The notes beneath the pieces are model-generated. The model saw nothing but the letters and a program-made list of their open reading frames with translations. It was not told where the DNA came from and ran no database searches. Positions 15,796-24,332 of a stretch of DNA of 64,000 nucleotides are shown here, in pieces. Each line of letters opens with the position of its first letter. Within the stretch, counting starts at the first letter, position 1. The DNA comes from Solibacteraceae bacterium (lineage in GTDB: Bacteria; Acidobacteriota; Terriglobia; Bryobacterales; Bryobacteraceae): the NCBI GenBank assembly GCA_021324015.1, contig JAJPJX010000068.1, positions 1 to 64,000 on the forward strand, given 5' to 3'. The position numbers and the translations under genes were made by a program.

Positions 15796-17105
15796 AACTT
15801 CTTTCCGTCTTCTTCCTGGCGGGTCTGCTGCCCGCCGCCGAGCCGGTCTGGTCCAGGATGGAGCCAATGGCGCTGGATTTCTTCCAGCGTTACGTGCGCA
15901 TCCAGTCCATCAATCCGCCAGCCAACGACGTGGAGGCGGCCGCCCTGGTGACGGGCCTGCTCGAAAGCCACGGCATCCCGGTGAAGCTCTACACCAGCGG
16001 CCCCAACGGGCAGACCAACCTGGTGGCGCGCGTGGCCGGCCGCGATCGTTCCCGCAAGCCTCTGCTCTTGCTCAATCACTTCGACGTGGTGCCGGTGGAC
16101 CGCAGCGCCTGGAAGATGGATCCCTTCGCGGCTGTCATTCAGAATGGCTTTATCTGGGGGCGCGGCACCATGGATATGAAGGGCATCGCCACCCAGCAGA
16201 TGATGGCCCTGGTCGCGCTCAAGGACACCGGCACGCTGCCCCCGCGCGATATCGTCATGCTCACCACCGCTGACGAGGAGACCAACGGCACGCGCGGCAT
16301 CCGCTGGATGATTGAACATCACTTCGACGACATCAACGCCGAGTTTGTGCTGGATGAAGGGGGTTTCGGCACGCGCAGTATCCTGGCGCCGGACAAGCTG
16401 GTCTTCGGCGTCGCGGTGGGCGAAAAGCAGAGCACCTGGCTGCGCGTGCGCGCCCGCGGTACGGCGGCCCATGGTTCCCAGCCCATTGCCGACAATGCCA
16501 ACGTCACTTTGCTGCACGCGCTGGAAAAGGCCTTGGCCCAGCCGCCCGCCAAGCCCCATCCCATCGTGGCGGAGATGGTCCGCAATCTCGGCGAACCCCT
16601 GGCCCGCAACAAGTACACCGACGCGCTCCAGGCCAACACCATCTCGCTCACCACGCTCACCGCCGGCGTCGGCTCGCCGCCCAAAGTCAACGTGATCCCG
16701 TCCACCAGCGAAGCCACCCTCGACTGCCGCCTGCTGCCCGGGGTCAACGCGGCCGAGTTCATCTCCGAAATGAAGGCGCGCATCAACGATCCGCGCGTTT
16801 CCGTCGAGCTCATCAGCCAGCCCGAAGACCCCGGCGTGAGCAGCAGCCGCACCACCCTGTTCGAAGCCATCCGCAAAGCCATCCGCAAGACCCACCCGGA
16901 CGCCATTGTGACGCCCATGCTGGTGCCCCACGGGACCGACTCGGTGAAGCTTCGTTCCAAGGGCCTGGTGGCCTACGGACTCACCCCCATGGTCCTGGAT
17001 CTCTCCACTGCCGGCTCCATGCACAGCGACGTGGAACACATTCCGGTGGACGAGTTCCTCAAGGGCCTCCACATCTACTACGACCTGCTCAGTTCGGAGT
17101 TCTGA
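15792..17105 (+). CDS. Secreted M20 family zinc metallopeptidase
   Basis: The 437-residue protein carries a signal peptide (MKLLSVFFLAGLLPAAE) and the complete M20 metal site. The ligands are His in LLNHFDVVPV, Asp in GRGTMDMKG, the catalytic Glu pair in TTADEETNG, Asp/Glu in VLDEGG, and a late His in SMHSDVEH. The lid/dimerisation domain starts around residue 215 (GTAAHGSQPIADNANV). Members hydrolyse dipeptides, N-acyl or N-carbamoyl amino acids, and this one should act in the periplasm. It is coupled through ATGA to the upstream sugar kinase, which suggests joint use of peptide- or sugar-containing wall or environmental material. Confidence 0.9.
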   Translation: MKLLSVFFLAGLLPAAEPVWSRMEPMALDFFQRYVRIQSINPPANDVEAAALVTGLLESHGIPVKLYTSGPNGQTNLVARVAGRDRSRKPLLLLNHFDVVPVDRSAWKMDPFAAVIQNGFIWGRGTMDMKGIATQQMMALVALKDTGTLPPRDIVMLTTADEETNGTRGIRWMIEHHFDDINAEFVLDEGGFGTRSILAPDKLVFGVAVGEKQSTWLRVRARGTAAHGSQPIADNANVTLLHALEKALAQPPAKPHPIVAEMVRNLGEPLARNKYTDALQANTISLTTLTAGVGSPPKVNVIPSTSEATLDCRLLPGVNAAEFISEMKARINDPRVSVELISQPEDPGVSSSRTTLFEAIRKAIRKTHPDAIVTPMLVPHGTDSVKLRSKGLVAYGLTPMVLDLSTAGSMHSDVEHIPVDEFLKGLHIYYDLLSSEF

Positions 17106-17123
17106 TCGGAAAGGAGAACGCGC

Positions 17124-17756
17124 ATGCGAAGCTGTTTGATCGCCGCGGCTGTCGTGTTGTTCGCTGCGGCGGCGCTGGCCCAGCGGGGCGGCGCCCGCCC
17201 GCTGGCCAAAAACGAGACCGAGAAGAAGATCCTGGCCGTGCTCGATGATATCGTGCGGTCGCACCACACCTATCTCAGCGTGCCCCTCGAGGACGGGCGC
17301 GCCTTGCGGCTGCTCGCCGAAGCGGCCGGAGCCCGGAACGTGGTCGAAATCGGCACCTCCACGGGATACTCGGGGCTGTGGTTCTGCCTGGCGCTCCAGG
17401 CCACCGGAGGCCATCTGACCACCTTCGAACTGGATCATGGCCGGGCCTCCATGGCGCGCGGTCATTTCCAGGAAGCCGGCGTGGATCGCCTGGTCACCAT
17501 CGTCGAGGGCGACGCGCACGCCAATGTCTCCCGCCTGCACGATCCCATCGACCTCCTGTTCCTGGACGCGGACAAGGGCGGGTATGTGGATTATCTGAAA
17601 AAGCTTCTGCCCCTGGTGCGCCCCGGCGGGTTGATCCTGGCCCACAACATCGACATGGCGCCCGATTACGTCACCGCCGTCACCACCAACCCGAACCTCG
17701 AAACCATCTTCTACCGCCAGGGCGCGGGCATGGGCGTGACTCTCAAGAAGCGCTGA
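17124..17756 (+). CDS. Class I SAM-dependent O-methyltransferase with signal peptide
   Basis: The 210-residue protein has a COMT-like fold: VVEIGTSTGYSGLWFCLAL (motif I), TTFELDHGRASMARG, DRLVTIVEGDAHANV, IDLLFLDADKGGYVDYLKK (metal-binding Asp region) and LVRPGGLILAHNID. The N-terminus (MRSCLIAAAVVLFAAAALAQ) is a convincing signal peptide, although SAM is cytosolic. The start is well supported by the AAGGAGA box eight bases upstream. Either the protein is exported and binds another ligand, or the hydrophobic start has a different role. It lies 18 nt after the M20 peptidase gene and before pgk. Confidence 0.85.
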   Translation: MRSCLIAAAVVLFAAAALAQRGGARPLAKNETEKKILAVLDDIVRSHHTYLSVPLEDGRALRLLAEAAGARNVVEIGTSTGYSGLWFCLALQATGGHLTTFELDHGRASMARGHFQEAGVDRLVTIVEGDAHANVSRLHDPIDLLFLDADKGGYVDYLKKLLPLVRPGGLILAHNIDMAPDYVTAVTTNPNLETIFYRQGAGMGVTLKKR

Positions 17757-17798
17757 TGCTGTTAAGCTGAAATTTCAGGTACTACTTGAGAATCATAT

Positions 17799-18968
17799 AT
17801 GTCCAAATTGTCGATTCGTGACCTGGACCTGAAAGGCAAACGGGTCTTCATTCGCGTAGATTTCAATGTCCCGCTGGCAGCGGGCGGCCAGGAAATCACC
17901 AGCGACAAGCGGATCAAGGCGTCGCTCCCCACCATCCGCTACGCGCTCGAGCAGGGGGCCGGTCTGATTCTGGCCTCGCACCTGGGCCGGCCCAAAGGAA
18001 AACCGAATCCCGAGATGAGTCTCAAGCCCGCCGCCAAACGGCTGGAGGAACTGCTGGGAAAGCCCGTGAAAATGGCCCCGGATTGCATCGGCCCCCAGGT
18101 CGAGGCCATGCTGCCCAAGCCCGGAGAAGTGCTGCTACTCGAAAATCTGCGCTTCCACCCCGAGGAGGAAAAGAACGATCCCGAGTTCAGCCGCAAGCTG
18201 GCCGCTTTCTGCGACCTGTATGTGAATGACGCCTTCGGCTCGGCGCACCGCGCACACGCCTCCACCGCCGGCATGATCGCCTTCGTGCCGCAAGCCGCCG
18301 CCGGCCTGCTCATGGAGCAGGAACTGAGATACCTCACGCTCGCCACCACCAATCCGCCGCGTCCCTGCGTGGCCATTCTCGGCGGCGCCAAGGTCTCCGA
18401 CAAAATCGAGGTCATTTCCAACCTCGGCAAGGTCGTGGATAAGCTGCTGATCGGCGGCGCCATGGCCTACACCTTTCTGAAGTCCCAGGGCCAGCCCGTG
18501 GGACGGTCACTGGTGGAAGACGACAAGCTGGACCTGGCCAAGAGCCTGCTCGATCAGCTCGGCGGCAAGCTGCTGCTGCCGGTGGATCACGTCGTGGTCG
18601 CCGAGATCCAGGAAGGCGGGACAAACGAAGTCGTGGAAAATATCCCCGACGGCAAAATCGGCGTGGATATCGGCCCTCGCACCGTAGACTTGTACGCCGC
18701 CGAGGTCGCCCAAGCCAAGACCGTGATCTGGAACGGCCCTATGGGGATCTTCGAAAAGCCCCCTTTCGACCGCGGCACGGTGGGCGTGGCCAAGGCCGTG
18801 GCCTCTTCCGGCGCGACTTCCATCGTGGGCGGCGGAGATTCGGAGAAGGCCATCAAGTCCGCCGGCGTGGCAGACCGGATTTCGCACATCTCCACTGGTG
18901 GCGGTGCGTCGCTGGAATTTCTTTCCGGCATCACTCTACCGGGCGTGGCCGCGCTGACGGAAAAGTAG
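17799..18968 (+). CDS. pgk: Phosphoglycerate kinase
   Basis: The 389-residue enzyme transfers phosphate from 1,3-bisphosphoglycerate to ADP in glycolysis. The length is normal. Landmarks are [13 protein letters not shown] (substrate Arg and Asp-Asn), [43 protein letters not shown], the nucleotide-site WNGPMGIFE and the C-terminal [13 protein letters not shown], with [11 protein letters not shown] before it. No fusion to triosephosphate isomerase is present. It starts at ATG 17799, 42 nt after the methyltransferase gene, with only a weak purine stretch upstream. Its TAG shares one base with the GTG of the next gene, so the two are probably transcribed together. Confidence 0.97.
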   Translation: MSKLSIRDLDLKGKRVFIRVDFNVPLAAGGQEITSDKRIKASLPTIRYALEQGAGLILASHLGRPKGKPNPEMSLKPAAKRLEELLGKPVKMAPDCIGPQVEAMLPKPGEVLLLENLRFHPEEEKNDPEFSRKLAAFCDLYVNDAFGSAHRAHASTAGMIAFVPQAAAGLLMEQELRYLTLATTNPPRPCVAILGGAKVSDKIEVISNLGKVVDKLLIGGAMAYTFLKSQGQPVGRSLVEDDKLDLAKSLLDQLGGKLLLPVDHVVVAEIQEGGTNEVVENIPDGKIGVDIGPRTVDLYAAEVAQAKTVIWNGPMGIFEKPPFDRGTVGVAKAVASSGATSIVGGGDSEKAIKSAGVADRISHISTGGGASLEFLSGITLPGVAALTEK

Positions 18969-20086
18969 TGCCCGCAGTCTCCCGCCGTGCCTGGCTGCTG
19001 GCGTCCGCCGCGGCCCTGGGTTGCGGGTCCCGGAAGGGAACCCGCTACCCCGGCTATGCTTTCGTGGCGAACGCCGGCGGAAGCTCGGTGACGGCGGTAG
19101 ACCTGAGCGCCTTTTCCCCCGCCCGCGAGTTCGCCCTGGAAGCGCCACCCACCGCGGTGCTGGCGCATCCCGCCCGGCCCTTCGTATACGTGCTCAGCGC
19201 CGCGGAGGGAGTGCTGCACGAATTCGACGCCCGGTGTCTGCGCCCGGCGCGCAAGCTGCGGCTGGGAGCGCCGGCTATCTCCATGCGCCTGGCGCCGGAT
19301 GGCCGCGCGCTCTGGGTGCTGGCAGCGCGCGAGCTCACGCGCATCCCGCTCGATCGCTTCCAACCCGCCGGCCGCATCCCCTTGCCCGCCGAAGCCAACG
19401 ATTTCGATCTCAGCTCCGACCGCCGGGCCGCCGTCTGCTTCAGCCGCGACCGCCTGGCCGCCCTGGCCTCCCTGGAGCGCCTGCGCGTGGAGCGCACCTT
19501 CACGGCGGGGCCCGACCCCGGCATCATCCGCTTCCGGCCGGATGGCCGGCAGGTGCTGGTAGGCAATCGCGGGAATCACACTCTGACCATTGCCGAGACC
19601 GCCTCCGGGCGCGTGGCGGTCCACCTGCCGCTGCCGCTCGAACCCCGCAACTTCTGCTACGACCCGTCGCTCGGGCAACTGTTCATCAGCGGCCCCGGCA
19701 TGGATGCCGTGGTGATTGTCTTCCCGTACCTGACCGAAGTGGAACAGACTATCCTGGCCGGCCGGGCGCCGGGCGCCATGACGGTTTCGAGCAACCCCGC
19801 TTACCTCTTCGTGGCCAATCCGGAAACCGCCACCGTGACGGTGCTGGATATCGAGACCCGCAAGCTGGTGGCCGTGGTCAGCGTAGGCGCGCAGCCGCAC
19901 TTCCTGCTGGTGACGCCGGATAACGAGTACCTGCTGGCCGTCAACCGCCGCTCCGGCTCTCTTGCCGTGGTGCACATCCCGGCGCTGGGCGTGCGGCGTT
20001 ACAAGCAATCCATGGTGGCCCCGCTGTTCACCATGATCCCCGTGGGCCAGGATCCCGTCGGCGAGGCGGTAGTCACCGTGGGGTGA
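18968..20086 (+). CDS. YncE-like beta-propeller protein, predicted lipoprotein
   Basis: The 372-residue protein starts at GTG 18968 on the last base of the pgk stop. The N-terminus SRRAWLLASAAALGCG combines a double Arg with a lipobox-like LGC. The rest is seven-bladed-propeller repeats of the YncE/40-residue type: YAFVANAGGSSVTAVDLSAF, RPFVYVLSAAEGVLHEFD, VLVGNRGNHTLTIAETASG, YLFVANPETATVTVLDIETR and EYLLAVNRRSGSLAVVHIP. Such proteins are usually periplasmic or surface-anchored, and their ligands are mostly unknown. No enzyme motif is seen. Confidence 0.82.
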   Translation: MPAVSRRAWLLASAAALGCGSRKGTRYPGYAFVANAGGSSVTAVDLSAFSPAREFALEAPPTAVLAHPARPFVYVLSAAEGVLHEFDARCLRPARKLRLGAPAISMRLAPDGRALWVLAARELTRIPLDRFQPAGRIPLPAEANDFDLSSDRRAAVCFSRDRLAALASLERLRVERTFTAGPDPGIIRFRPDGRQVLVGNRGNHTLTIAETASGRVAVHLPLPLEPRNFCYDPSLGQLFISGPGMDAVVIVFPYLTEVEQTILAGRAPGAMTVSSNPAYLFVANPETATVTVLDIETRKLVAVVSVGAQPHFLLVTPDNEYLLAVNRRSGSLAVVHIPALGVRRYKQSMVAPLFTMIPVGQDPVGEAVVTVG

Positions 20087-20265
20087 CCCACTGCAAACGC
20101 AAGCACCTAGTACACCGTTTCGAAGGTACGCTAACGTATTTCCACTCCCTCCCGAGGACCCAGGTCCGTTCGGATTCCGGAACAATTCGGCGTTGGGGAT
20201 AATCTATCACCTGGAAACCAAGTCCCATCCGCGCGCGTGACACGGCCGGATGGCAGGTTGGCCAT

Positions 20266-20280
20266 TCTACGATAAGCCCG
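20266..20280 (+). repeat. 15-bp inverted repeat, left copy, flanking the DHFR-family gene
   Basis: TCTACGATAAGCCCG here is the exact reverse complement of 21028-21042. A second shared block TATCGG follows at nearly the same offset in both copies. The two copies enclose the DHFR-family gene. Confidence 0.6.
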
Positions 20281-20345
20281 AATATCGGGAGCCTGTCGGG
20301 AATCAGAACTGGCGCCTTCTTCTGATACGATACGGAGGCTGCAAG

Positions 20346-20903
20346 ATGGCCAAACTGATCTACGCTACGCCTACGTCGCTGGATGGCTATATCGCGGATG
20401 ACGGCAACTTCGATTGGTCGACGCCAAGCGAGGAGGCATTTGCGCTCATTACCGATCTCCACCGCCCTATCGGCACGTATCTCTATGGACGCAAGGAGTA
20501 CGAAACGATGGCGGTTTGGGAGACGCCAGAAGTCATTCCCGGCTTCACGCCGGCCATGAATAACTTCGCGCGGATCTGGCAAGCGGCCGACAAGATCGTC
20601 TATTCTAAATCGCGGGAGACCGTGTCTACACCGAAGACGCGTCTGGAGCGGGATTTCCACCCGCAGGCGGTTCGCGAGTTGAAGGCTCAATCGGCTCTCG
20701 ATATTTCGGTGGCTGGTCCGACCCTCGCCGCACACGCGATTCGGACCGGGCTCGTCGACGAGTATCATCTGCTAGTCGTGCCTACTCTGCTTGGCGGAGG
20801 CATTCGGGTGCTACCCAGCAAGGTACGCATCAGGCTGGAGTTGCTGGACGAGCGCCGTTTTGCCAATGGATGGGTCTATCTTCGCTATCTCACGCAGGCC
20901 TGA
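20346..20903 (+). CDS. Dihydrofolate reductase family protein (RibD C-terminal-like)
   Basis: The 185-residue protein begins MAKLIYATPTSLDGYIAD and continues DGNFDWSTPSEEAFALITD, YLYGRKEYETMAVW, KIVYSKSRETV, SVAGPTLAAHAIRTGLVDEY and VPTLLGGGIRVLP. This is the usual pattern of stand-alone RibD-C/DHFR-like reductases, which bind NADPH; their substrates are mostly unknown, and they are not proven folate enzymes. The GGAGG box nine bases before ATG 20346 fixes the start. The gene lies alone between two 15-bp inverted repeats, and its codon use looks less GC-biased than its neighbours, which suggests recent arrival. Confidence 0.88.
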   Translation: MAKLIYATPTSLDGYIADDGNFDWSTPSEEAFALITDLHRPIGTYLYGRKEYETMAVWETPEVIPGFTPAMNNFARIWQAADKIVYSKSRETVSTPKTRLERDFHPQAVRELKAQSALDISVAGPTLAAHAIRTGLVDEYHLLVVPTLLGGGIRVLPSKVRIRLELLDERRFANGWVYLRYLTQA

Positions 20904-21354
20904 TGGAGGTTGAGGCCGACGTCACGCCTACGTCACTGGGACACATCAAATGGCCTTGCCACGCCGGCCTTGTCCTGCTCTTCTTCCTTGTCGCGACCCA
21001 CCTGGAACAGGGCGGTTTCCGATAAGACGGGCTTATCGTAGAGTGACTGGTCACCCGGGTATATTGTCGCCGACGGTGGGAAGCGCCGCCAGGATAAAGA
21101 ACGCTCTGGTCGCCCAGATTCACCTTCCCGCCCAGAGAAGGGCGCTCTCGGAACACGCGCGTGCCAGCGGGAACACCCAACTCGGGCTACAACGCTGCCA
21201 GCCAGTCAAAAGGGCGTCGGAACGTAACGGCGAGAGCGCCACGGCTTGACCTCACGGCGGCTGGAAGCGGCGGCGGCCGGGGATCGGAAGCATCAGGTGG
21301 CAGCCGCGGCCATCTTATGGTTTAAGTCACGGCGTGGGTGCCGGCCACCATCCG
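20904..21354. other. Intergenic region with hairpin; no gene recognised
   Basis: The only structure seen is CGATAAG-ACGGG-CTTATCG (21020-21038), a perfect 7-bp stem that overlaps the right inverted repeat. Short frames here resemble nothing known. Confidence 0.5.
21028..21042 (-). repeat. 15-bp inverted repeat, right copy
   Basis: CGGGCTTATCGTAGA is the exact reverse complement of 20266-20280. It forms part of a perfect hairpin (21020-21038) that could also end transcription of the DHFR-family gene, though no T-run follows. Confidence 0.6.
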
Positions 21355-22383
21355 TCAGACGATGTAGGTTTCCCAGTGGCCCTGGCAACCCAGCCCGCGG
21401 CGGATGTGGAAACGGCCTTTGGCGGGTTCGGCGATATAGCCGCAGATCGACAGCATGCCGGAGGCTCCGTGGCGGCAAATGGCGGCGGGGTCGCCCGCGT
21501 GATCCGCCAGAATCTCCTTCATGCGGTCCACCGAGAGCCGGCCCCAATTGTCGCGGACCAGCGCGCGGATGCGGTCCAGGCGCGGGCAGGAATCCGGCAG
21601 GTGGCCGTCTTCGAAGGGCGCGAATTCGCGGCTGACGTAGTGATTGGAGTGCAGGCGCCGGTCGGGGTGGTCGTCGTTATAGAGCGCGATGCCCTCGGGG
21701 CGGACCTCCACGTCGGCGATGCGGCCGCGGCCATCGCACAGCACCACGTTGGCGGCGGAGCAGGTGCGGTGCCGGCGAAGCAGTTCGACACATTCGGGGA
21801 CGCCGGGCTGCTCCAGCAGGACGCGCTTCAATGGGTAGTGCGGCAAGCCGGGCCGCCAGGTGAAGTGGTAGAGCGCGTTGGCGAAGTGGGCCACGCCATG
21901 CTGGTTCATGCCGGCGTAACCGAGCTGCCCGGCGAAGGTGAGCATCACGGCGCGGGGGCGGCCGTCGGAGGGGTGCACGTGCAGCACGATGGCCACCTCG
22001 GCATACTCGGGTTCGAGGTCCTGGTTCTGGCCGGCCAGCGGATGGCCGTCGCGGGTGGCGCTGCCGGTGAGGGCGAAGGCCGTGCAAGCGCCCTCGAAGC
22101 GGTGCGCGGCCTCGGCGCGAGTCTGGCAGAGCACGGCTTCGCCCACGGAGATCTGGGCGCCCTCGGCCAGGCCCATGATCTCGTCCGCGTAGGGCTTGCT
22201 GAGTTTTTCGATCAGCGGCAGGAAACGCAGGGCGTTGGCGCACAGCGCCGCGCGCGGCTGGCCGGCCAGTTTTTCAATCCACGCCAGGTAACGGCGGATC
22301 AGCGAGGCTGCCTGCTTGCCGTGCTGGTAGCCCATCTGGAAGGCGGTGCCGGAAACCGAGACGAGCGGGAAAGCCGTTTCCAT
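21355..22383 (-). CDS. C45 family autoproteolytic acyltransferase/hydrolase (Ntn fold)
   Basis: The 342-residue protein resembles the acyl-CoA:6-aminopenicillanate acyltransferase/C45 group. It has the N-terminal GTAFQMGYQHGKQAASLIRR, the mid-region MGLAEGAQISVGEAVLCQTR, and then FEGACTAFALTGSATRDG, where the Cys after Ala is the expected nucleophile freed by self-cleavage. GQNQDLEPEY and MNQHGVAHFANAL are further typical segments. No signal peptide is present, so it acts in the cytoplasm. Substrates may be N-acylated amino acids or lipids. It is the last gene of a minus-strand run, 21 nt after the small zinc-ribbon gene. Confidence 0.85.
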   Translation of the reverse strand: METAFPLVSVSGTAFQMGYQHGKQAASLIRRYLAWIEKLAGQPRAALCANALRFLPLIEKLSKPYADEIMGLAEGAQISVGEAVLCQTRAEAAHRFEGACTAFALTGSATRDGHPLAGQNQDLEPEYAEVAIVLHVHPSDGRPRAVMLTFAGQLGYAGMNQHGVAHFANALYHFTWRPGLPHYPLKRVLLEQPGVPECVELLRRHRTCSAANVVLCDGRGRIADVEVRPEGIALYNDDHPDRRLHSNHYVSREFAPFEDGHLPDSCPRLDRIRALVRDNWGRLSVDRMKEILADHAGDPAAICRHGASGMLSICGYIAEPAKGRFHIRRGLGCQGHWETYIV

Positions 22384-22404
22384 GTCGCTTTGCTTAGAGG
22401 CGCG

Positions 22405-22584
22405 TCATGCGCCCTTGGCGTCAGGTTTTCCAGTGCTGAACACGACCCCATGCCGGATGACGATCGTGCGCCCACAGTCACAGGTGAACTCGCTGGACTT
22501 GGCGATGGTCTTAGGGCGGAAGGTCCACTTCTTGCCGCATTCGCAGAGGTAGGCTTTGACCGGCTCCGCCAGTTGTGCTCCCAT
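22405..22584 (-). CDS. Small zinc-ribbon protein (59 aa)
   Basis: An ATG at 22584 opens a 59-codon frame: MGAQLAEPVKAYLCECGKKW at the N-terminus, then FRPKTIAKSSEFTCDCGRTI and a short tail. The paired CxC motifs (CEC and CDC, 22 residues apart, each followed by Gly) look like a small zinc ribbon. A TACAAT box lies at 22598-22593 on the minus strand, only about nine bases before the ATG, so the transcript may be nearly leaderless, or the gene is read through from the response regulator 46 nt upstream. Function is unknown. Confidence 0.6.
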   Translation of the reverse strand: MGAQLAEPVKAYLCECGKKWTFRPKTIAKSSEFTCDCGRTIVIRHGVVFSTGKPDAKGA

Positions 22585-22630
22585 ACCCGGACATTGTATC
22601 GAGATTCGGAGAGGGCGGGGCGGAAAACCG

Positions 22631-23041
22631 CTACGGCCGCGGCTCGACAGCTACGCGGGCGGCGCGCGGGCTTTGGCTGAGATAATTCCGGATCTGGACG
22701 GGGAGGGCGCGCGTGTCGATAGGCTTGGTGATATAGCCGTCGCAGCCGGCGGCGCGGGCGCGTTCCTCGTCGCCTTTCATGGCAAAGGCGGTCAGCGCTA
22801 CCACCAGGATGTCGCTGGTGCGGGGATCTTGTTTCAGCAGACGGGTCAGCTCCAGGCCATCCATGCCGGGAAGTTGGATATCCACCAGGATGAGTAGGGG
22901 GTGAAATGTCTGAAGAATTTGGACTGCTTCTTCGGCATCGTTGGCTACTTGGACGTGGTAGCCCTCTCCAACCAGGATGAAACGCGTCAATTTCAGATTG
23001 ACGGGCGTATCGTCGATGATGAGAATCGGCTCCCCGGGCAT
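22631..23041 (-). CDS. Single-domain response regulator (CheY/DivK-like)
   Basis: The 136-residue protein is one receiver domain. The acidic pair is in PILIIDDTPVNLKLT, the phospho-acceptor Asp in LILVDIQLPGMDGLELTR, the Thr/Ala switch in VVALTAFAMKGD and the conserved Lys in GYITKPIDTR. There is no output domain, so it should relay a phosphate or act by protein contact. The frame is open further upstream, but that part is a shadow of the kinase gene; ATG 23041 fits the family start. It follows the histidine kinase by 79 nt, which makes it the likely target of the Hpt-kinase pair. The last codons coincide with a possible degenerate copy of the dispersed repeat. Confidence 0.9.
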   Translation of the reverse strand: MPGEPILIIDDTPVNLKLTRFILVGEGYHVQVANDAEEAVQILQTFHPLLILVDIQLPGMDGLELTRLLKQDPRTSDILVVALTAFAMKGDEERARAAGCDGYITKPIDTRALPVQIRNYLSQSPRAARVAVEPRP

Positions 23042-23120
23042 ACGATTACCGCCAAAAAATCCCTTATTACTATCGCACAGGGAGGAAAAAGTGGCAAATA
23101 TCGCAGGATTTGCGGCGGAC

Positions 23121-24332
23121 TCAAGGATTGGCGTGCGGCTCGGGCCTGGGAGGAGAGGAGTGATTCGCGCGCGGCAGAACCGCGAAAAAGGTGCTGCCTT
23201 TGCCGAAGGTGCTGGCGACGCCGACGTGCCCGCCCTGGGCCTCCACGATGCGGCGGGTGAGCGCCAGGCCGAGGCCCGTGCCGGGTTCATCGCGCAGCGC
23301 CCCGGGGATCTGGCGGAAATCCTGGAAGAGCTGCGGCAGGTGTTCCGGGCGGATGCCGATGCCGCTGTCCTCCACTTCCAGGCGGAAATGGGCGGGGCCC
23401 TCGGCGGCCAGGCGCACGCTGACGGAGCCGCGAGAGGGGGTGAATTTCAGGGCGTTGGAGAGGTAATTGTAGAGGACCTGCTTAAAGCGCGCAGGGTCGG
23501 CGACGGCTTCCTCCAATCCCGCGACGGGCTGGAATTGGACGGCGATGCGCTTCTTGTCCGCCAGGGGGAGCAGGATGTCGCAGACCTCCCGCACCAGCGC
23601 ATTGAGATCCACGGGCTCGAGGTGGAATTCCATGCGGCCGGATTCGACCTTGGCGAGATCCAGCACGTCGTTGATCAGGTGCAGGAGGTGCCGGGCGCTG
23701 GTGAGGATATCCTCCAGGAATTCGCGGTGCACCTCCGACAGCGGCCCCACTTTGCCGTCGTACATCAACTCGGCGAAGCCGATGATGCCGTTGAGGGGCG
23801 TGCGCAGCTCGTGGGACATATTCGCCAGGAAGCGGTTCTTGATTTCGGTGGCCTCGCGGGCGGCGGCCAGCGCGCGAGCCAGTTGTTCGTTTCTGGCTTT
23901 TAGCGCGCGGGCGTACTGGCCTACTTTTTCGGCGGCCAGCGCGCCGATGCGGCGGGCGCTGATATCCAGGAGCGCGGAGCGCAGGCCGGTGACGCGGCCG
24001 TCCTCGCCGGTGATCAGGTTTTCGTGGATTTCTACGGGCACGATGGCGCCGTCCTTGCGGACGTAATCGCGTTCGAAGACCTGGATTTCCTGCTCGCCGC
24101 TGATTTTGCGGCGGACGCTTTCGCGGCTGAGGGGCTGTTGTTCGGGGGTGAGGAACTCCCAGACAGGGCGGCCGAGCATTTCCTCGCGGGTATAGCCCAG
24201 CAGACGGCACTCGGCTTCATTCACCCTGCGGATAATGCCAGCCTGGTCGATTTCGTGGTAGGCCACAGGGGCCTCCTCGAACAGACGGCGGAAGCGTTCT
24301 TCGTTTTCGGACGCAGTTGGCGATACGTTCAT
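23121..24332 (-). CDS. PAS-domain sensor histidine kinase, soluble
   Basis: The 403-residue protein has a PAS domain at residues 10-130 (RRLFEEAPVAYHEIDQAGI, RRVNEAECRLLGYTREEML, PVEIHENLITGEDG). HisKA follows with the phospho-acceptor His in FLANMSHELRTPLNGIIGF, then HATPase_c with N-box QVLYNYLSNALKFTPS, G1 VEDSGIGIRPEHLPQLFQ and G2 GTGLGLALTRRIVEAQGG. There is no membrane segment or signal peptide, so it senses a cytoplasmic signal. Its ATG overlaps the stop of the Hpt gene, and a receiver-only regulator follows. Together they can form a phosphorelay. Confidence 0.93.
   Translation of the reverse strand: MNVSPTASENEERFRRLFEEAPVAYHEIDQAGIIRRVNEAECRLLGYTREEMLGRPVWEFLTPEQQPLSRESVRRKISGEQEIQVFERDYVRKDGAIVPVEIHENLITGEDGRVTGLRSALLDISARRIGALAAEKVGQYARALKARNEQLARALAAAREATEIKNRFLANMSHELRTPLNGIIGFAELMYDGKVGPLSEVHREFLEDILTSARHLLHLINDVLDLAKVESGRMEFHLEPVDLNALVREVCDILLPLADKKRIAVQFQPVAGLEEAVADPARFKQVLYNYLSNALKFTPSRGSVSVRLAAEGPAHFRLEVEDSGIGIRPEHLPQLFQDFRQIPGALRDEPGTGLGLALTRRIVEAQGGHVGVASTFGKGSTFFAVLPRANHSSPPRPEPHANP

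Noticed and set aside
15738-17645. 635-codon open frame on the minus strand
   Set aside because: Antisense to the M20 peptidase and methyltransferase genes, both of which have complete motifs.
20274-20289. CCCGAATATCGGG hairpin as terminator of the beta-propeller gene
   Set aside because: It lies about 190 nt after the stop, has no T-run, and is better explained as part of the inverted repeat end before the DHFR-family gene.
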